From positions 1 through 64,000 of the forward strand of contig DHHQ01000009.1 of the NCBI GenBank assembly GCA_002403375.1: DNA of 64,000 nucleotides, in the 5' to 3' direction. Shown here in pieces: positions 35,022-44,317 of this stretch (positions within the stretch are counted from its first letter, which is position 1; each line of letters opens with the position of its first letter). The stretch is from Thiobacillus denitrificans. GTDB taxonomy: Bacteria > Pseudomonadota > Gammaproteobacteria > Burkholderiales > Thiobacillaceae. Made by a program: the position numbers and the translations under genes. The notes beneath the pieces are model-generated. The model saw nothing but the letters and a program-made list of their open reading frames with translations, had not been told where the DNA came from and searched no databases.

Positions 35022-36818
35022 CTACAGCCGGGCCAGGTCCGGCGCCTCGGCGCCGAGCCAGGCCTGGGTGAACTGCCTGCGCGCGGTTTCCGCCGCGCGC
35101 GGCTTGCCGAGCCGCTGATAGGTCGCGGCGAGGCCGTGCAGCGCCCAGCCGTTGTTGGGCGCGCGCAAGAGGCTTTGCCGGAAGGTCGTCTCGGCTTCGT
35201 CCGCCCGGCCCGCGGCGAGCAGCGCGGCGCCCAGCGACTGCCTCACCGGGTAGTACCAGTAAGGGGGCTCGGAGTACGCGAGCCTGTCCTCGAGCGCCAC
35301 CGCCTGCTCGAACGCGGCGATCGCGCGCGGCCAGTCGCCGCCCGCCTGGGCGATGCGCCCGAGCACCACCTGCTGCGCCAGTTCGATCACCTCCGGCGCC
35401 GGCACGCCGCCCTCCACCAGCGCGGAAAAATCGGCGCCCTGCGCGAGGCGGCGCATCGCGTCGGCCTCCGCCTGCGCCGCCGCGGCCTCGCCGCGCCAGG
35501 CGTGGGCGACGCCGCGCGCGTAATGCCACATCGCCTTGACGAAGGGCAGCTCGCCGCCCGGATCGGGTAGGGCGAGCACCCTCGCGGGGTCGCTGAACTG
35601 GGCATGGGCGAAGTAGGGGGCCACCAGGATCGGCTGCACCCAGGCGATGCTGCGCCCGGCTTCGGGGCTGACCACCTGCGCGAGCCGTTCCGCCGCCGCG
35701 ATGGCGCTTTCGCCGTCCCCCGCCATCTGCGCCGAGGTCATCAGCGAATGGATGTTGTGCGGGTAGTAGGCGAGCGGATAGATCCCCGCGGGGCTGGCCG
35801 CGGCGAGATAGGCCTCGTCCGCCGCCACCGCGCGCCGGTTGGCCTCCACGGCGTCCTGGTAGCGGCCGACGCGGTAGTAGATGTGAAACGGCATGTGCAC
35901 CAGGTGACCGGCGCCCGGCATCAGGCCGCCGAGCCTGTCGGCGTAGGGCAGGGCGCGGCCGGGATCGGCGGAGGCCTCCACCATGTGGATGTAGAAATGG
36001 ATCGCGCCGGGATGGTCCGGCTGGCGTCGCAGCACGCTTTCCAGCGTCGCGACGATCTCGGCCGTGCGGCCCTTCGGACGCGCCCCGGCCGCCTCCCAGT
36101 AATCCCAGGGCGACAGGTTCATCAGCGCCTCGGCGTAGAGCAGCGCGATGTCCGCGTCACGGGGAAAGCGCGCGGCCACCTTTCCCATGGCGTCGGCGTA
36201 GGCCGCGTCGAGGGCGGCGCGGTCGGCCTCGGGGTCGGCGGCGTAGCGGCGCGCGAGCGCGCCGATGAGATCGCGCTCGCGGGCGGAAGCCCCGGGCGCG
36301 AGCGCCCGCGCCCGTTGCAGCGCGGCCACGGCGGCGGCGTTGGCCGCGGCGTCCATCGGGGCGTTGATGTTCGGGCCGAGCACCAGCGCCTCGCCCCAGA
36401 AGCACATCGCGCAATCCGGATCCAGCGTCTGGGCGTGGCGGAACGCCCGCGCCGCCTCGGCGTGGTTGAACGCGTAGGCGAGTCTCAGCCCCTGGTCGAA
36501 ATAGTGCTGGGCCCGTGGCACTCGGGTGCTGATCGCGAAATGCAGCGTGCCGAGGTTGTCCCACAGCGGCGGCGGTGCAGACTCGGCCGCTGCCGCGAGC
36601 GGCACGTCGGTGGGGAAGGGGCGCACTTCGGTGCGCGCGGCGGCGAGCTTCTGGTAATAGCCCATCAGCCGGCCGCTCTTGCCGGGGGACACGCAGGTCT
36701 GTGCCTGCAGCAGCGGGTCGTATTCGGGGGCGGCCTGGGTCGGCCGGGCCAGGTACAGGTCTCCGGTGAGAAGGCCGGCGCCTGCGAGCGCGAGAAACAG
36801 GGAAGTGGGAGCGGTCAT
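35022..36818 (-). CDS. Exported TPR-repeat protein
   Basis: A 598-aa protein. The ATG at 36818 has ggagg 6 nt upstream and opens a signal peptide (SLFLALAGAGLLTGDLYLA). The mature protein is helical: AHYFDQGLRLAYAFNHAEAARAFRHAQTLDPDCAMCFWGEALVLG, several helix pairs in the middle, and C-terminal TPRs (RADEAETTFRQSLLRAPNNGWALHGLAATYQRLGKPRAAE). The CAMCFWGEA stretch is seen in a widespread family of exported TPR proteins of unknown role. First gene of a three-gene minus-strand operon. Confidence 0.75.
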   Translation of the reverse strand: MTAPTSLFLALAGAGLLTGDLYLARPTQAAPEYDPLLQAQTCVSPGKSGRLMGYYQKLAAARTEVRPFPTDVPLAAAAESAPPPLWDNLGTLHFAISTRVPRAQHYFDQGLRLAYAFNHAEAARAFRHAQTLDPDCAMCFWGEALVLGPNINAPMDAAANAAAVAALQRARALAPGASARERDLIGALARRYAADPEADRAALDAAYADAMGKVAARFPRDADIALLYAEALMNLSPWDYWEAAGARPKGRTAEIVATLESVLRRQPDHPGAIHFYIHMVEASADPGRALPYADRLGGLMPGAGHLVHMPFHIYYRVGRYQDAVEANRRAVAADEAYLAAASPAGIYPLAYYPHNIHSLMTSAQMAGDGESAIAAAERLAQVVSPEAGRSIAWVQPILVAPYFAHAQFSDPARVLALPDPGGELPFVKAMWHYARGVAHAWRGEAAAAQAEADAMRRLAQGADFSALVEGGVPAPEVIELAQQVVLGRIAQAGGDWPRAIAAFEQAVALEDRLAYSEPPYWYYPVRQSLGAALLAAGRADEAETTFRQSLLRAPNNGWALHGLAATYQRLGKPRAAETARRQFTQAWLGAEAPDLARL

Positions 36819-37176
36819 GGGAGCCTCCTTGTCGGCGGTGGCCAGGGAAGGCCGGCTGGCCCTGGCGCAGGAACGTCGCGTCGTGCCGGTGAGGATCCGC
36901 CCACAGAGGCCGGCCGTCAGGGCGCTCTCCACTGTCAGGCACGTGAGGCCGGCCACGAAGCCGGGGGCGCCGCCCTCGAGCCTGTCGGGCATCGGGGCGC
37001 CGACGGCATCCGTGTGGCCATGGCAATCTCGCTGAACGAGACTTCTCCCTGTATAGACGATGCGCGCGCGTTTTTCTGCGGATCGCGGGACCGGCCCTGT
37101 CCCGGCCTGGCGCCGGGCCGCTTGTGTTTGAAGGCCCCGATGCTATAAATCCCGGGTCGATCTCGAGGAGCCGAGG
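36819..37176. other. Divergent intergenic region
   Basis: No supported gene. It separates the minus-strand TPR operon from a plus-strand exported-protein gene. A TATAAA at 37144-37149 sits where a -10 for the latter could be, followed by gaggag close to its start. Confidence 0.4.
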
Positions 37177-37578
37177 ATGCGCGCGCCGGTGATGATCCTG
37201 CTGCTTGCCGGGCTGTTCGCCGACGCGGGCCTGGCCGCCGGCAAGGCCGTTGTCGTCCGGCTCGACGCGCAAAGCAACTCGGGCCAGAACGGCACCGCGA
37301 CCCTTTATCCCGAGGGTGACAAGACCCGTGTCGTGATCGAGCTTTCCAACGTGCCGGCGGGCGTGGCCCAGCCGGCGCACATCCACCGGGGCAGTTGCGA
37401 CAAGCTCGACAAGGCGCCGCGCTGGAACCTCAAGGCGGTCGCCGACGGCGGCTCGGTGACCGTGGTCCCGGTGGCGCTGGATGCCATCCTCGCGGAAAGC
37501 ACGGCGATCAACATCCACAAGAGCGCGATCGAAACCCAGATCTACGTCGCCTGCGGAAATATCCCGGGCAAGCGCTGA
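37177..37578 (+). CDS. Exported CHRD-like small protein
   Basis: A 133-aa protein with a signal peptide (MILLLAGLFADAGLAAG). The mature part, RLDAQSNSGQNGTATLYPEG then VVIELSNVPAGVAQPAHIHRGSC and INIHKSAIETQIYVACGNI, has the pattern of CHRD/superoxide-dismutase-like beta sandwiches, where HIHRGSC and NIHKS correspond to the conserved His positions. Only some of the metal ligands of Cu/Zn SOD are present. Enzymatic activity is uncertain. Confidence 0.7.
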   Translation: MRAPVMILLLAGLFADAGLAAGKAVVVRLDAQSNSGQNGTATLYPEGDKTRVVIELSNVPAGVAQPAHIHRGSCDKLDKAPRWNLKAVADGGSVTVVPVALDAILAESTAINIHKSAIETQIYVACGNIPGKR

Positions 37579-37591
37579 CGGCCGTTTCGTC

Positions 37592-38326
37592 CTAGCGGGC
37601 GACGGCCAGCTGATTGACCACCCTGTCGACCGCGAACAGGCACCAGGCGTCCTGCTCGGCACGCGCCTTTTCTGCCTGGCTGCCAACCAGTCCCTCGAGC
37701 GTGACCACGTGATCGCGCGTGCGGACCCGGATCTGGTCGGGGTGGGGGATCATCGGATCCATTTCCAGCACCAGCGACAAGGCATCGCTCACCTCGTCGT
37801 CGGTGTCCTGCTCCGGCGGCTGCACTTCGAGCGCGTCGATCACGTCGCGGCAGCCGGGCACCCACCAGGCGACGGCGCCGGCCAGGCGCTTGTGCGACAG
37901 GCTGAGCACCCAGCCGTCCAGCGTCACCACGCCGTCCTGGACCGACGCGAGCAGGTCGCCACTGGCGTCGGCGTCGCGGACCTCCTGCAGGGTCACGGTC
38001 TGTCCCTTGCGCAACACGCGAAGCGTGCAGTTCTGGAATTCGCGGACGCCGGCGAGCCGTGCGGCGAGGACATCGAGAATTGCGCCGTCGCCCCGCGGCT
38101 CGGCCGGCGCCACGTGCAGGCGGTCGATCACGCCGCGCACCTCGGGCGTCGCGCCGGCAATCTCGAGCGCGCGTTTCTTCGTGGCGACGTCGCCGACGTC
38201 GCCCTCCAGGATCACGGCGCCGTCGTCGGTCATCTCGAGACGGACGGCCCAGTGGTGAATGTCGATGCACGGCTCGCGCTCGAGCAGCGCGCGCAGCGTC
38301 TTGAGGGTGGAATTGCCGTTCTGCAT
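37592..38326 (-). CDS. Three-BON-domain protein
   Basis: A 244-aa protein with three BON-like domains in tandem: VRLEMTDDGAVILEGDVGDVATKKRALEIA (about 28-75), DADASGDLLASVQDGVVTLDGWVLSLSHKRLA (about 118-165), and IRVRTRDHVVTLEGLVGSQAEKARAEQDA (about 195-240). No signal peptide, so probably cytoplasmic, unlike OsmY. BON domains bind lipids or glycans; role unknown. The start at 38326 has ggaggcg 8 nt upstream. Confidence 0.75.
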   Translation of the reverse strand: MQNGNSTLKTLRALLEREPCIDIHHWAVRLEMTDDGAVILEGDVGDVATKKRALEIAGATPEVRGVIDRLHVAPAEPRGDGAILDVLAARLAGVREFQNCTLRVLRKGQTVTLQEVRDADASGDLLASVQDGVVTLDGWVLSLSHKRLAGAVAWWVPGCRDVIDALEVQPPEQDTDDEVSDALSLVLEMDPMIPHPDQIRVRTRDHVVTLEGLVGSQAEKARAEQDAWCLFAVDRVVNQLAVAR

Positions 38327-38427
38327 GGTGGAGTCGCCTCCCGGTTCGTCGTTTCGGTGGCTCTCAAACAACCTGAAATGCATTGCTCAAGGCCATGATA
38401 AAAAGGATGAAATGACGCCTCTTCATG

Positions 38428-38997
38428 TCATTTCTTGTCGAGCTTCGAAAACTTGGATCCCTCCAGCGTGAGGTTGTACATGAGACCCTTCTGGCCGAAC
38501 ACGAAGCCGATGACCGGGTCCTTGATGTTGGTCGTGTCGACCGTCTTGCCGACCCCGATGTCGACCAGCGCGACCGAGCCGTCGACGCCGACCTTCCAGC
38601 CTTCGCTGTCCCGGAATTTCCGCAGCGCCGATTCCTCGGTGAACAGAACGATGATGGTCTTGGCCTGCGCGCCGAGCTGGAAGCCGAACGAGGCGCCGGC
38701 CGTGCTGTAGTAGTCGACGCTGTTTCCGCCCACCCGCAACGCACCTTCGCCGTATTCGCCTCCCACCCAGAAGCCGGCCTTGTAGACCTTGGGGAAAACC
38801 AGCACGCCTTTCGCGATGCCGAGGTAGGCATCGGCGCCGTCGATCTTGCGGAACGCCACCAGCGCCGCGTCGACCTCGCGGTCGATCTCGGCGGCGCTGG
38901 CTGCGCGCGCCTGCGACACGGCGAGCGGCTGGACGAGCACCGCGGCGACCAGCAGAGCCGGGATGGGCAGACGGGGGCCGGGAATCCGGAAAGTCAT
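38428..38997 (-). CDS. SYLF (YSC84-like) lipid-binding exported protein
   Basis: A 189-aa protein with a signal peptide (PALLVAAVLVQPLAVSQARA) and the SYLF/Ysc84 block: AYLGIAKGVLVFPKVYKAGFWVGGEYGEGALRV, then YYSTAGASFGFQLGAQAKTIIVLF and GVDGSVALVDIGVGK. The family binds lipids; in bacteria it is periplasmic with no defined role. A ribosome site (aaggagc) lies 4 nt before the ATG. Last chromosomal gene before the dif site. Confidence 0.88.
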   Translation of the reverse strand: MTFRIPGPRLPIPALLVAAVLVQPLAVSQARAASAAEIDREVDAALVAFRKIDGADAYLGIAKGVLVFPKVYKAGFWVGGEYGEGALRVGGNSVDYYSTAGASFGFQLGAQAKTIIVLFTEESALRKFRDSEGWKVGVDGSVALVDIGVGKTVDTTNIKDPVIGFVFGQKGLMYNLTLEGSKFSKLDKK

Positions 38998-39275
38998 GAG
39001 CGCTCCTTGGCTGCAACCGATTATTCAATCTAGTACAGGGCGGCGGCGCGCACCGATATTCCGACCGCGCGATTCGGGATACGCAGCGACGCACGGGTCC
39101 GTGTCGTAGATTGCCTACGACGCGCTTGGCAGCTGCACCCGACGTGCCCGGGAAACCGGGCGCGGTGTGGGCGGACGCGTGCGATCCGGACGAGCGGACA
39201 GGACTTGGCGATGCGGCCGGTCGGCGCGGGGCAGGAAGGGGCCGGTCATTGGGCCGGCGTCACCCACTGATGCGA

Positions 39276-39303
39276 TTTAACATAATATACATTATGTGCA
39301 TAT
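39276..39303 (-). other. dif site (XerCD), candidate attachment site of the integrated element
   Basis: On the minus strand it reads TATGCACATAA - TGTATA - TTATGTTAAAT. The 6-bp centre and the XerD arm are identical to E. coli dif, and the XerC arm matches at 8 of 11, so 25 of 28 overall. The XerC arm, which differs, faces the accessory DNA, as expected for a hybrid site made by integration of an element that uses XerCD. It may also be the native chromosome dimer-resolution site; both can be true. Confidence 0.85.
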
Positions 39304-39321
39304 TATCGGGTCTTGATAAAG

Positions 39322-39334
39322 CCCCTAAGGGGCG
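39322..39334 (-). terminator. Weak terminator after the transfer operon
   Basis: On the minus strand gcccc-tta-ggggc is followed by tttat, 104 nt after the stop of the last transfer gene. The stem is only 5 bp and the T-run short. Confidence 0.3.
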
Positions 39335-39437
39335 CTTCGCATTGCTCAAGTAGACTCGTCTGGCCACATCCCTGACCCTACTAGGCCATCATCAGACACA
39401 AATTATTTCGACTTGTCAACATTCACCCCCGATCCTC

Positions 39438-40163
39438 TCAAAAATATTTTTTGTAAAACTGCCACTGAACCCGTGTGGACACCGCAAAAACTAGCGCTAA
39501 CGGTGCGATGACCCAGAATGGGCTCATTGCAACTGGCAGGCAGAGATATAGCGTGACCCCGGATGCGAAGAACATCAGCTTCGCAAGGCGCCCAATTTTG
39601 TGCAGATCCGCCGATTCGCGTCCTGCGCACGCGCGGCGGATATAACGCTCGGTCAGGCCGTCTACGCCAGCCAAGACATACAACAGGAAAAACAAAGGGG
39701 TCGCAGCCAGTACGAAGCCAATCCTGATCCCGTAGACCTGAATCACGTTCATAGCCAGGTAGATTTCCCGTGCATTGCGCGCAACGAACTGGCTGAGGTA
39801 CATCCGGTCAACCTCGTTGACCGGATACCCGGAGAAATAGGCGTAGGTGGCTTCATGGAGTGATGTCGCCTTGAAAAAAAGCCAGTAAGTCCACTGTTGG
39901 GTCTGCTCTGTAAGTGTGGAAAGGCTGGCGGCGTGGCTTCCTGGCCGAACAAGCTCTTTGACGCGTGCGGTTTCCGACTGGAACAAAGCGTCGGCAGCTT
40001 GCACAGGATCCATCCATTGATATTTGGCAAACAGGAAAGCCGCGGTGAGGGTGATCAGGCCAAGAATGACATATAGCAAGAGCGTCCCAAAAAGCCATTT
40101 CAATGGCCACAGAAAAGCGACAGCCACATTGCTGTCATAGAGACCGGAATTCCTAGAAGCCAC
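39438..40163 (-). CDS. DUF4400 integrating-conjugative-element membrane protein
   Basis: A 241-aa membrane protein of the ICE family that sits next to TraD. Seen: helices WLFGTLLLYVILGLITLTAAFLF, a periplasmic loop with TEQTQQWTYWLFFKATSLHEATYAY, IRIGFVLAATPLFFLLYVLAGVDGLTERYIRRACAGRES (the family signature) and two C-terminal helices. The GTG start at 40163 overlaps the traD stop by 11 nt and has gaagggaaggg just before it. It probably assists coupling protein assembly; no activity has been assigned. Confidence 0.82.
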   Translation of the reverse strand: MASRNSGLYDSNVAVAFLWPLKWLFGTLLLYVILGLITLTAAFLFAKYQWMDPVQAADALFQSETARVKELVRPGSHAASLSTLTEQTQQWTYWLFFKATSLHEATYAYFSGYPVNEVDRMYLSQFVARNAREIYLAMNVIQVYGIRIGFVLAATPLFFLLYVLAGVDGLTERYIRRACAGRESADLHKIGRLAKLMFFASGVTLYLCLPVAMSPFWVIAPLALVFAVSTRVQWQFYKKYF

Positions 40164-42213
40164 TACCCTTCCCTTCAACGACCAGATTTTCCATCTCGGT
40201 GCCGTGCGTGTCGTATTTCTGACGCATGCTCGCGGCAATGTCTTCCAACGATGCAGGAATGGGGTGCGCTTCGTCGGGGTCGAACAGAGGGAGTCTGATT
40301 TTGTAGAGCTGGCCGCCTTCGATAAGCGCAAAAGCCTGCCCCTTGGGCAACTGCACCAGATCAGCAGGCGACAACATGGGGGCTTCCTGGGTGCTGATCC
40401 GATCTTCGTTCCGTGTGGTGAAAGACAACACCTCACGATCATCAGAACTGTCCGTGGCAGCACTGGCCTGAATCGAGGTGACCAGTTGCACATCCGGGAG
40501 CTGATCGGTGAGAATTTCGGCGGTTTCCTTGTTCTTGACCCGTAGCATGATCAAGGTATTAAGGTTGCCGCCAATCTGTGAAGCTTTCGCCTTGTTTCCA
40601 ATGCGGGCCTCCACGTCGGCCCAGGTCTGGGTATAGACCGCAACTTGGAATCCCGCACCGCCGGCCTTGTTCAGCAGCGGGATGAATTCGTCGCCGATCA
40701 GCTCGTTGAACTCGTCCGCATGGATGGACAGTTTGCGCTTGGGGATGGCCGTGGACAGCCCGTAGCCCTGCTCGAACTTGTAGGTCTGGCCGGCGATCGA
40801 GGTCAGGTCGGCGAACATGGCGTTGCCCACTGCGCCAGCCACTTCGTAATCAGAGAGCGAATCGAGCCCGACATAGACCACCGCGCCGCGTTCGATCACG
40901 CTCATCCAGTCGAAGATCGGCCTTGGATCAGTCGGGTCGTCGTACTGCGGAGACAGTATCTGCGCGGTTTTGCCGGTGGTAAGTTTTTCCAGCAAGGGAT
41001 AGAGACTGGACACCAGTTTCTCGAAATAGCTGCGGTCGTTCGACAGGATGGAAGCCAGGCCGTCAGCTATCGGGTCATGCAGATTATTCTCGCGGACGAA
41101 CAGCAGGATTTTCATGGCATCCATCGTCCGCCCCGATTTCATTGCCTGCTGAATCTGGGTCTTATCCATCTCGATGGCATCAACCGCCTCATTCCAGCCG
41201 GGCTGTTCCCGGTCAAGCCAGAAGCGTAAGTATTCCAGCGCCAAGGCATCGATATTGACCGCATCCTCATAAATCATGCGGTAATCCGGACGGTAACCGA
41301 GGGTGGTGCGCGCGCGTGCGATCACGTTCACGAAGCGCCAGACAAATTCCTTGAACGCGGCAGACTGTCCTTCGCCTGGGAGCTGGCCAGCGATACGGGT
41401 GCTGACCTCGGTGGTACGGGCAAAATTACCGATCGGGTTGTAACGTGCGGACTGGTCAGGGTAGCCCAAGTGAAACATGAAGAACTCGCGCCGGGCCATG
41501 GCTGCCTCGATGTAGCAGCGGGTCATCAGACCGGCATCGCCCTTGGGATCGAATACGATCACAACGTCCCCTCGCCGAATGTCCTGTGTGATGAGAACCT
41601 CAGCGAGGCGTGATTTGCCGACCCGTGTGGTGCCCAGCACGACCATGTGGCCTGGCCGCTCGACCAGATCCATGCTGATTTCAGTTTCGTTCGGCTCCAG
41701 TCCGTGAATGATCGGATCGCCGCCTACAGGCGGCAATGGCGTAACCGGATTCCACCAGAGTTCCTTCCTTGTCTGCCGCGCCAGCCAGCCCGAGGCGCCG
41801 CCGCGCCCTTCGTGGCGGAATTCGAAGCGACGCGCCCAGGTATACAGGCCGGATTGGGTGATGTAACGACGGTTCTTGGGATCGCGCGCCAGTGCCAGGC
41901 GCTGGGTATGGCGCTGATCCCACTTGAACCCAAGGCCGAGGAAAAGTCGGCTTTTTGAGACGGGAATTGCGCTGGTGGGAATGACGTACTTAGGCAGCCG
42001 GGTAAGGTTGCGCTGAAATCGGGAAACCCGAATACCCTGTCTCAGTCGCACGCCGGCATGCAGGACCATGCCGGCAGCGGCTGTCACGATCAGCTCCTTT
42101 GGCAGGAAAAACCACTCGTGAGCGCTCATCAGGAGAATGGCGCCGGACAACGAGGCAAAGGCCGGTACGTATTCGACCGCGGGCCGGAACAGGTTTTCGA
42201 TGGGATAGCTCAT
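40153..42213 (-). CDS. traD: Conjugative coupling protein TraD (SXT/ICE type)
   Basis: A 686-aa VirD4-class ATPase that brings the relaxase-DNA complex to the secretion channel. Seen: two N-terminal membrane helices (about 15-55), Walker A LGTTRVGKS (193-201) with VIVFDPKGDAGL just after, and Walker B KLSIHADEFNELIGDEF, plus LIMLRVKNKETAEIL. The start ATG at 42213 lies one base after the stop of the relaxase gene, so translation is coupled. Together with the relaxase and the DUF4400 gene it forms the conserved transfer trio of SXT/PFGI-type elements. Confidence 0.92.
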   Translation of the reverse strand: MSYPIENLFRPAVEYVPAFASLSGAILLMSAHEWFFLPKELIVTAAAGMVLHAGVRLRQGIRVSRFQRNLTRLPKYVIPTSAIPVSKSRLFLGLGFKWDQRHTQRLALARDPKNRRYITQSGLYTWARRFEFRHEGRGGASGWLARQTRKELWWNPVTPLPPVGGDPIIHGLEPNETEISMDLVERPGHMVVLGTTRVGKSRLAEVLITQDIRRGDVVIVFDPKGDAGLMTRCYIEAAMARREFFMFHLGYPDQSARYNPIGNFARTTEVSTRIAGQLPGEGQSAAFKEFVWRFVNVIARARTTLGYRPDYRMIYEDAVNIDALALEYLRFWLDREQPGWNEAVDAIEMDKTQIQQAMKSGRTMDAMKILLFVRENNLHDPIADGLASILSNDRSYFEKLVSSLYPLLEKLTTGKTAQILSPQYDDPTDPRPIFDWMSVIERGAVVYVGLDSLSDYEVAGAVGNAMFADLTSIAGQTYKFEQGYGLSTAIPKRKLSIHADEFNELIGDEFIPLLNKAGGAGFQVAVYTQTWADVEARIGNKAKASQIGGNLNTLIMLRVKNKETAEILTDQLPDVQLVTSIQASAATDSSDDREVLSFTTRNEDRISTQEAPMLSPADLVQLPKGQAFALIEGGQLYKIRLPLFDPDEAHPIPASLEDIAASMRQKYDTHGTEMENLVVEGKGSGF

Positions 42214-42214
42214 G

Positions 42215-44317
42215 TCAGACGTGTTCGATGGGTTTGTCGAACCTGACAATGCAGGGATTATTCGGCGGAAGTGGGTTCACGAATCGAACAGGATCCAGTA
42301 TGACCACGCCAGAGATCAGTTTTTTGCCCTCGCCATCGGCGCCGATCACCATGTAACGCTGGATGTTGCTTTTCTTCTCTCCGGAGACCAGATTCCAGCC
42401 AGCATTGGTAACCTGGCGCTGGATGCCTGTCCCCAGCTTGCTCCCCGCTCGATCCGATGGCGTGCCATCGCCCTCCTCCCCGAACAGTTCGGCGAACTTG
42501 CGAAAAATCACTGGGGAAACCAGCATCATCCCTTCGTCAACGAAGTGAATCATGGCGTCCGCGCGGTTGTACGACATGCTGCCGTCCGAGAGGCCCTCCT
42601 GAATCCAGCGCATGAACCGCATGGCTGCACCAGAGGGTTCCTTCTTTTTCGAGCCGGGTTTAGGCCTGGCCGCTGTCTGCCCTGCCGGCGCAACAGGCCT
42701 CAATGCTTCTGCAGTAGGGGGCTTGGGTTTCGGTGAATGTTTGATCGCGGTGTCATCTTCATCGAGAAAGCCTGCGTCCTCAGCCGCGCCCCCTGGTTCA
42801 GATAGAGCGGCCGCTCTGGGCTGTGCCGGCGGGCGAATGGGAGGGAGAGCCGTGCTGGCTCGCTTCGGCTGTTCTTCGGAGTTCGGCGAGGGGGTAGGAT
42901 CTGGCTTCGGTATGACGAGCGACAGCTGGTTGGCCGGATCCTCTAATGGGTTAGTGGCTGGCTCAACGCCAGAATCACTCATGGAACCAATAGTTAGCTC
43001 GGATTCCGAATCGAGCGGTTGGATGTATGAGGCATCCTGTTTTCCGGCAATGATCTTTCCTCTCATGGTTTCCGGGTAAAGCACAGGGGACTGGAACAGT
43101 TTGTCGAGCGAGAAGCACAGCACGGTCAGCTTTTGTTCCCACCCTTCATCGAGACTGACCATGACCTGCCACACAGCACGGTTCTCACTGGTGGGGATCA
43201 AGGCACCGTACTCTTGCCAGGTATCAAAAAGGCGATCGTTCTTATCCTTGCCAGGTATGCCCTCCCCGCTTTCGCGTTCAGTCAGGAACTGGCGTACCTC
43301 GTCGGCCAGCCGCTTGGACACAAACCAGATTTTTCCATCGTAAACCCAACCATGGGACCCCGCCCTATTCAAGCTCAGTCGACCTTCTTCCAGCATTAGG
43401 CGCAAGGCTTGCATCAGGCGTTCGATCAATGGCACCGACCGGGCGGAGGCAAAGCGGGTGCGCGGTCCCTGCATCAGGTTGTTCTTGACCGACTCGGAGT
43501 CGGCGCGTGTGACGATCTCTCGCAACACACCCTTTTCTTGATCGTCCCCCGAAAGGTAGCTCGTCAAATCGCCCATGAGCTGTACGTCATCGGCAAGCCA
43601 AGCGAGAACATGGGAAGGAACGAGCCGCTGGAACAGCACGATGGGCAGTTTCTTGTGCAGGTCGTAATCCCGCGTGATCTCGAAATTCAACGTGTAATGC
43701 GTCAACCCCTGATCCAGCATTGAGCCCGCAAGAGGCTGCCACTTGCCACAGGGTTTTCTCGATCGGAGAACTTGGACGTTGATATCGGCCATAGGCCTTC
43801 CAATGTCATGCAGTAGCGCGGCAAGGAACACCGCGTAAGTCCAGCGGTGCTTGCGAGCCGGGATTTCCTCGGGGGCTGCTCCGACCGGAAGCAGATAGCC
43901 TTGCCGGAAGCGTAGCGCGTGTGCTGCCGACTCCATCATATGGGTCATGAGGCCACCGGGCTGCGCGTGATGGTGCGATTCCGAGGCTGGTAGCAGTTGA
44001 GTCCATTCCGCAGCCCGCTCGATGACGGGCATGCAGTCTTGGTGGAACAGGGTGTAGTCGAAGCCCATGCGGTCACGACATCCGTCGACCAGGGCTTGAA
44101 GGTTGAGTTGATCCAGGACGGCTTTGCCAGGTAGAACCTTAATATGGTTGGCTGCCCTTGAATCGCTACCGGATGGCGTTGAATGGTCGGACACCGCGTG
44201 GTCGGTGTGGCGGGCAATACGCCAAACGACCCATACGCCGCCCACTCCCAAGGTTCCAGCGGCAATGAGCAGCCAATCACCGGACATCAGCGGTGTGGGA
44301 GCTGTTCGATGAGCCAT
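42215..44317 (-). CDS. traI: MobH-family relaxase TraI
   Basis: A 700-aa predicted DNA relaxase of the MobH class, which nicks oriT to start conjugation. Seen: an N-terminal hydrophobic segment (GDWLLIAAGTLGVGGVWVVWRI), the TraI_2 domain with SHHHAQPGGLMTHMMESAAHALR (His115-117, His126) and the HD motif LLHDIGRP (His170-Asp171), a long Pro-rich linker (about 450-590) and a C-terminal TraI_2_C domain with RWIQEGLSDGSMSYNRADA then MIHFVDEGMMLVSPVIFRKFAELFG. An alternative start at 44287 would form a TGATG overlap with the upstream gene. Large enough to be intact. Confidence 0.9.
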   Translation of the reverse strand: MAHRTAPTPLMSGDWLLIAAGTLGVGGVWVVWRIARHTDHAVSDHSTPSGSDSRAANHIKVLPGKAVLDQLNLQALVDGCRDRMGFDYTLFHQDCMPVIERAAEWTQLLPASESHHHAQPGGLMTHMMESAAHALRFRQGYLLPVGAAPEEIPARKHRWTYAVFLAALLHDIGRPMADINVQVLRSRKPCGKWQPLAGSMLDQGLTHYTLNFEITRDYDLHKKLPIVLFQRLVPSHVLAWLADDVQLMGDLTSYLSGDDQEKGVLREIVTRADSESVKNNLMQGPRTRFASARSVPLIERLMQALRLMLEEGRLSLNRAGSHGWVYDGKIWFVSKRLADEVRQFLTERESGEGIPGKDKNDRLFDTWQEYGALIPTSENRAVWQVMVSLDEGWEQKLTVLCFSLDKLFQSPVLYPETMRGKIIAGKQDASYIQPLDSESELTIGSMSDSGVEPATNPLEDPANQLSLVIPKPDPTPSPNSEEQPKRASTALPPIRPPAQPRAAALSEPGGAAEDAGFLDEDDTAIKHSPKPKPPTAEALRPVAPAGQTAARPKPGSKKKEPSGAAMRFMRWIQEGLSDGSMSYNRADAMIHFVDEGMMLVSPVIFRKFAELFGEEGDGTPSDRAGSKLGTGIQRQVTNAGWNLVSGEKKSNIQRYMVIGADGEGKKLISGVVILDPVRFVNPLPPNNPCIVRFDKPIEHV

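Larger units (their letters stand above)
38998..39437. other. Chromosome/element junction region
   Basis: No gene supported. It contains the dif site (39276-39303) and a small GC hairpin. Up to about 39270 the base composition is that of the chromosome; beyond it becomes clearly more AT-rich and stays so. Confidence 0.55.

Noticed and set aside
39000..39440. tRNA gene as attachment site of the element
   Set aside because: No cloverleaf-like sequence was seen near the junction; the dif match explains the site better.
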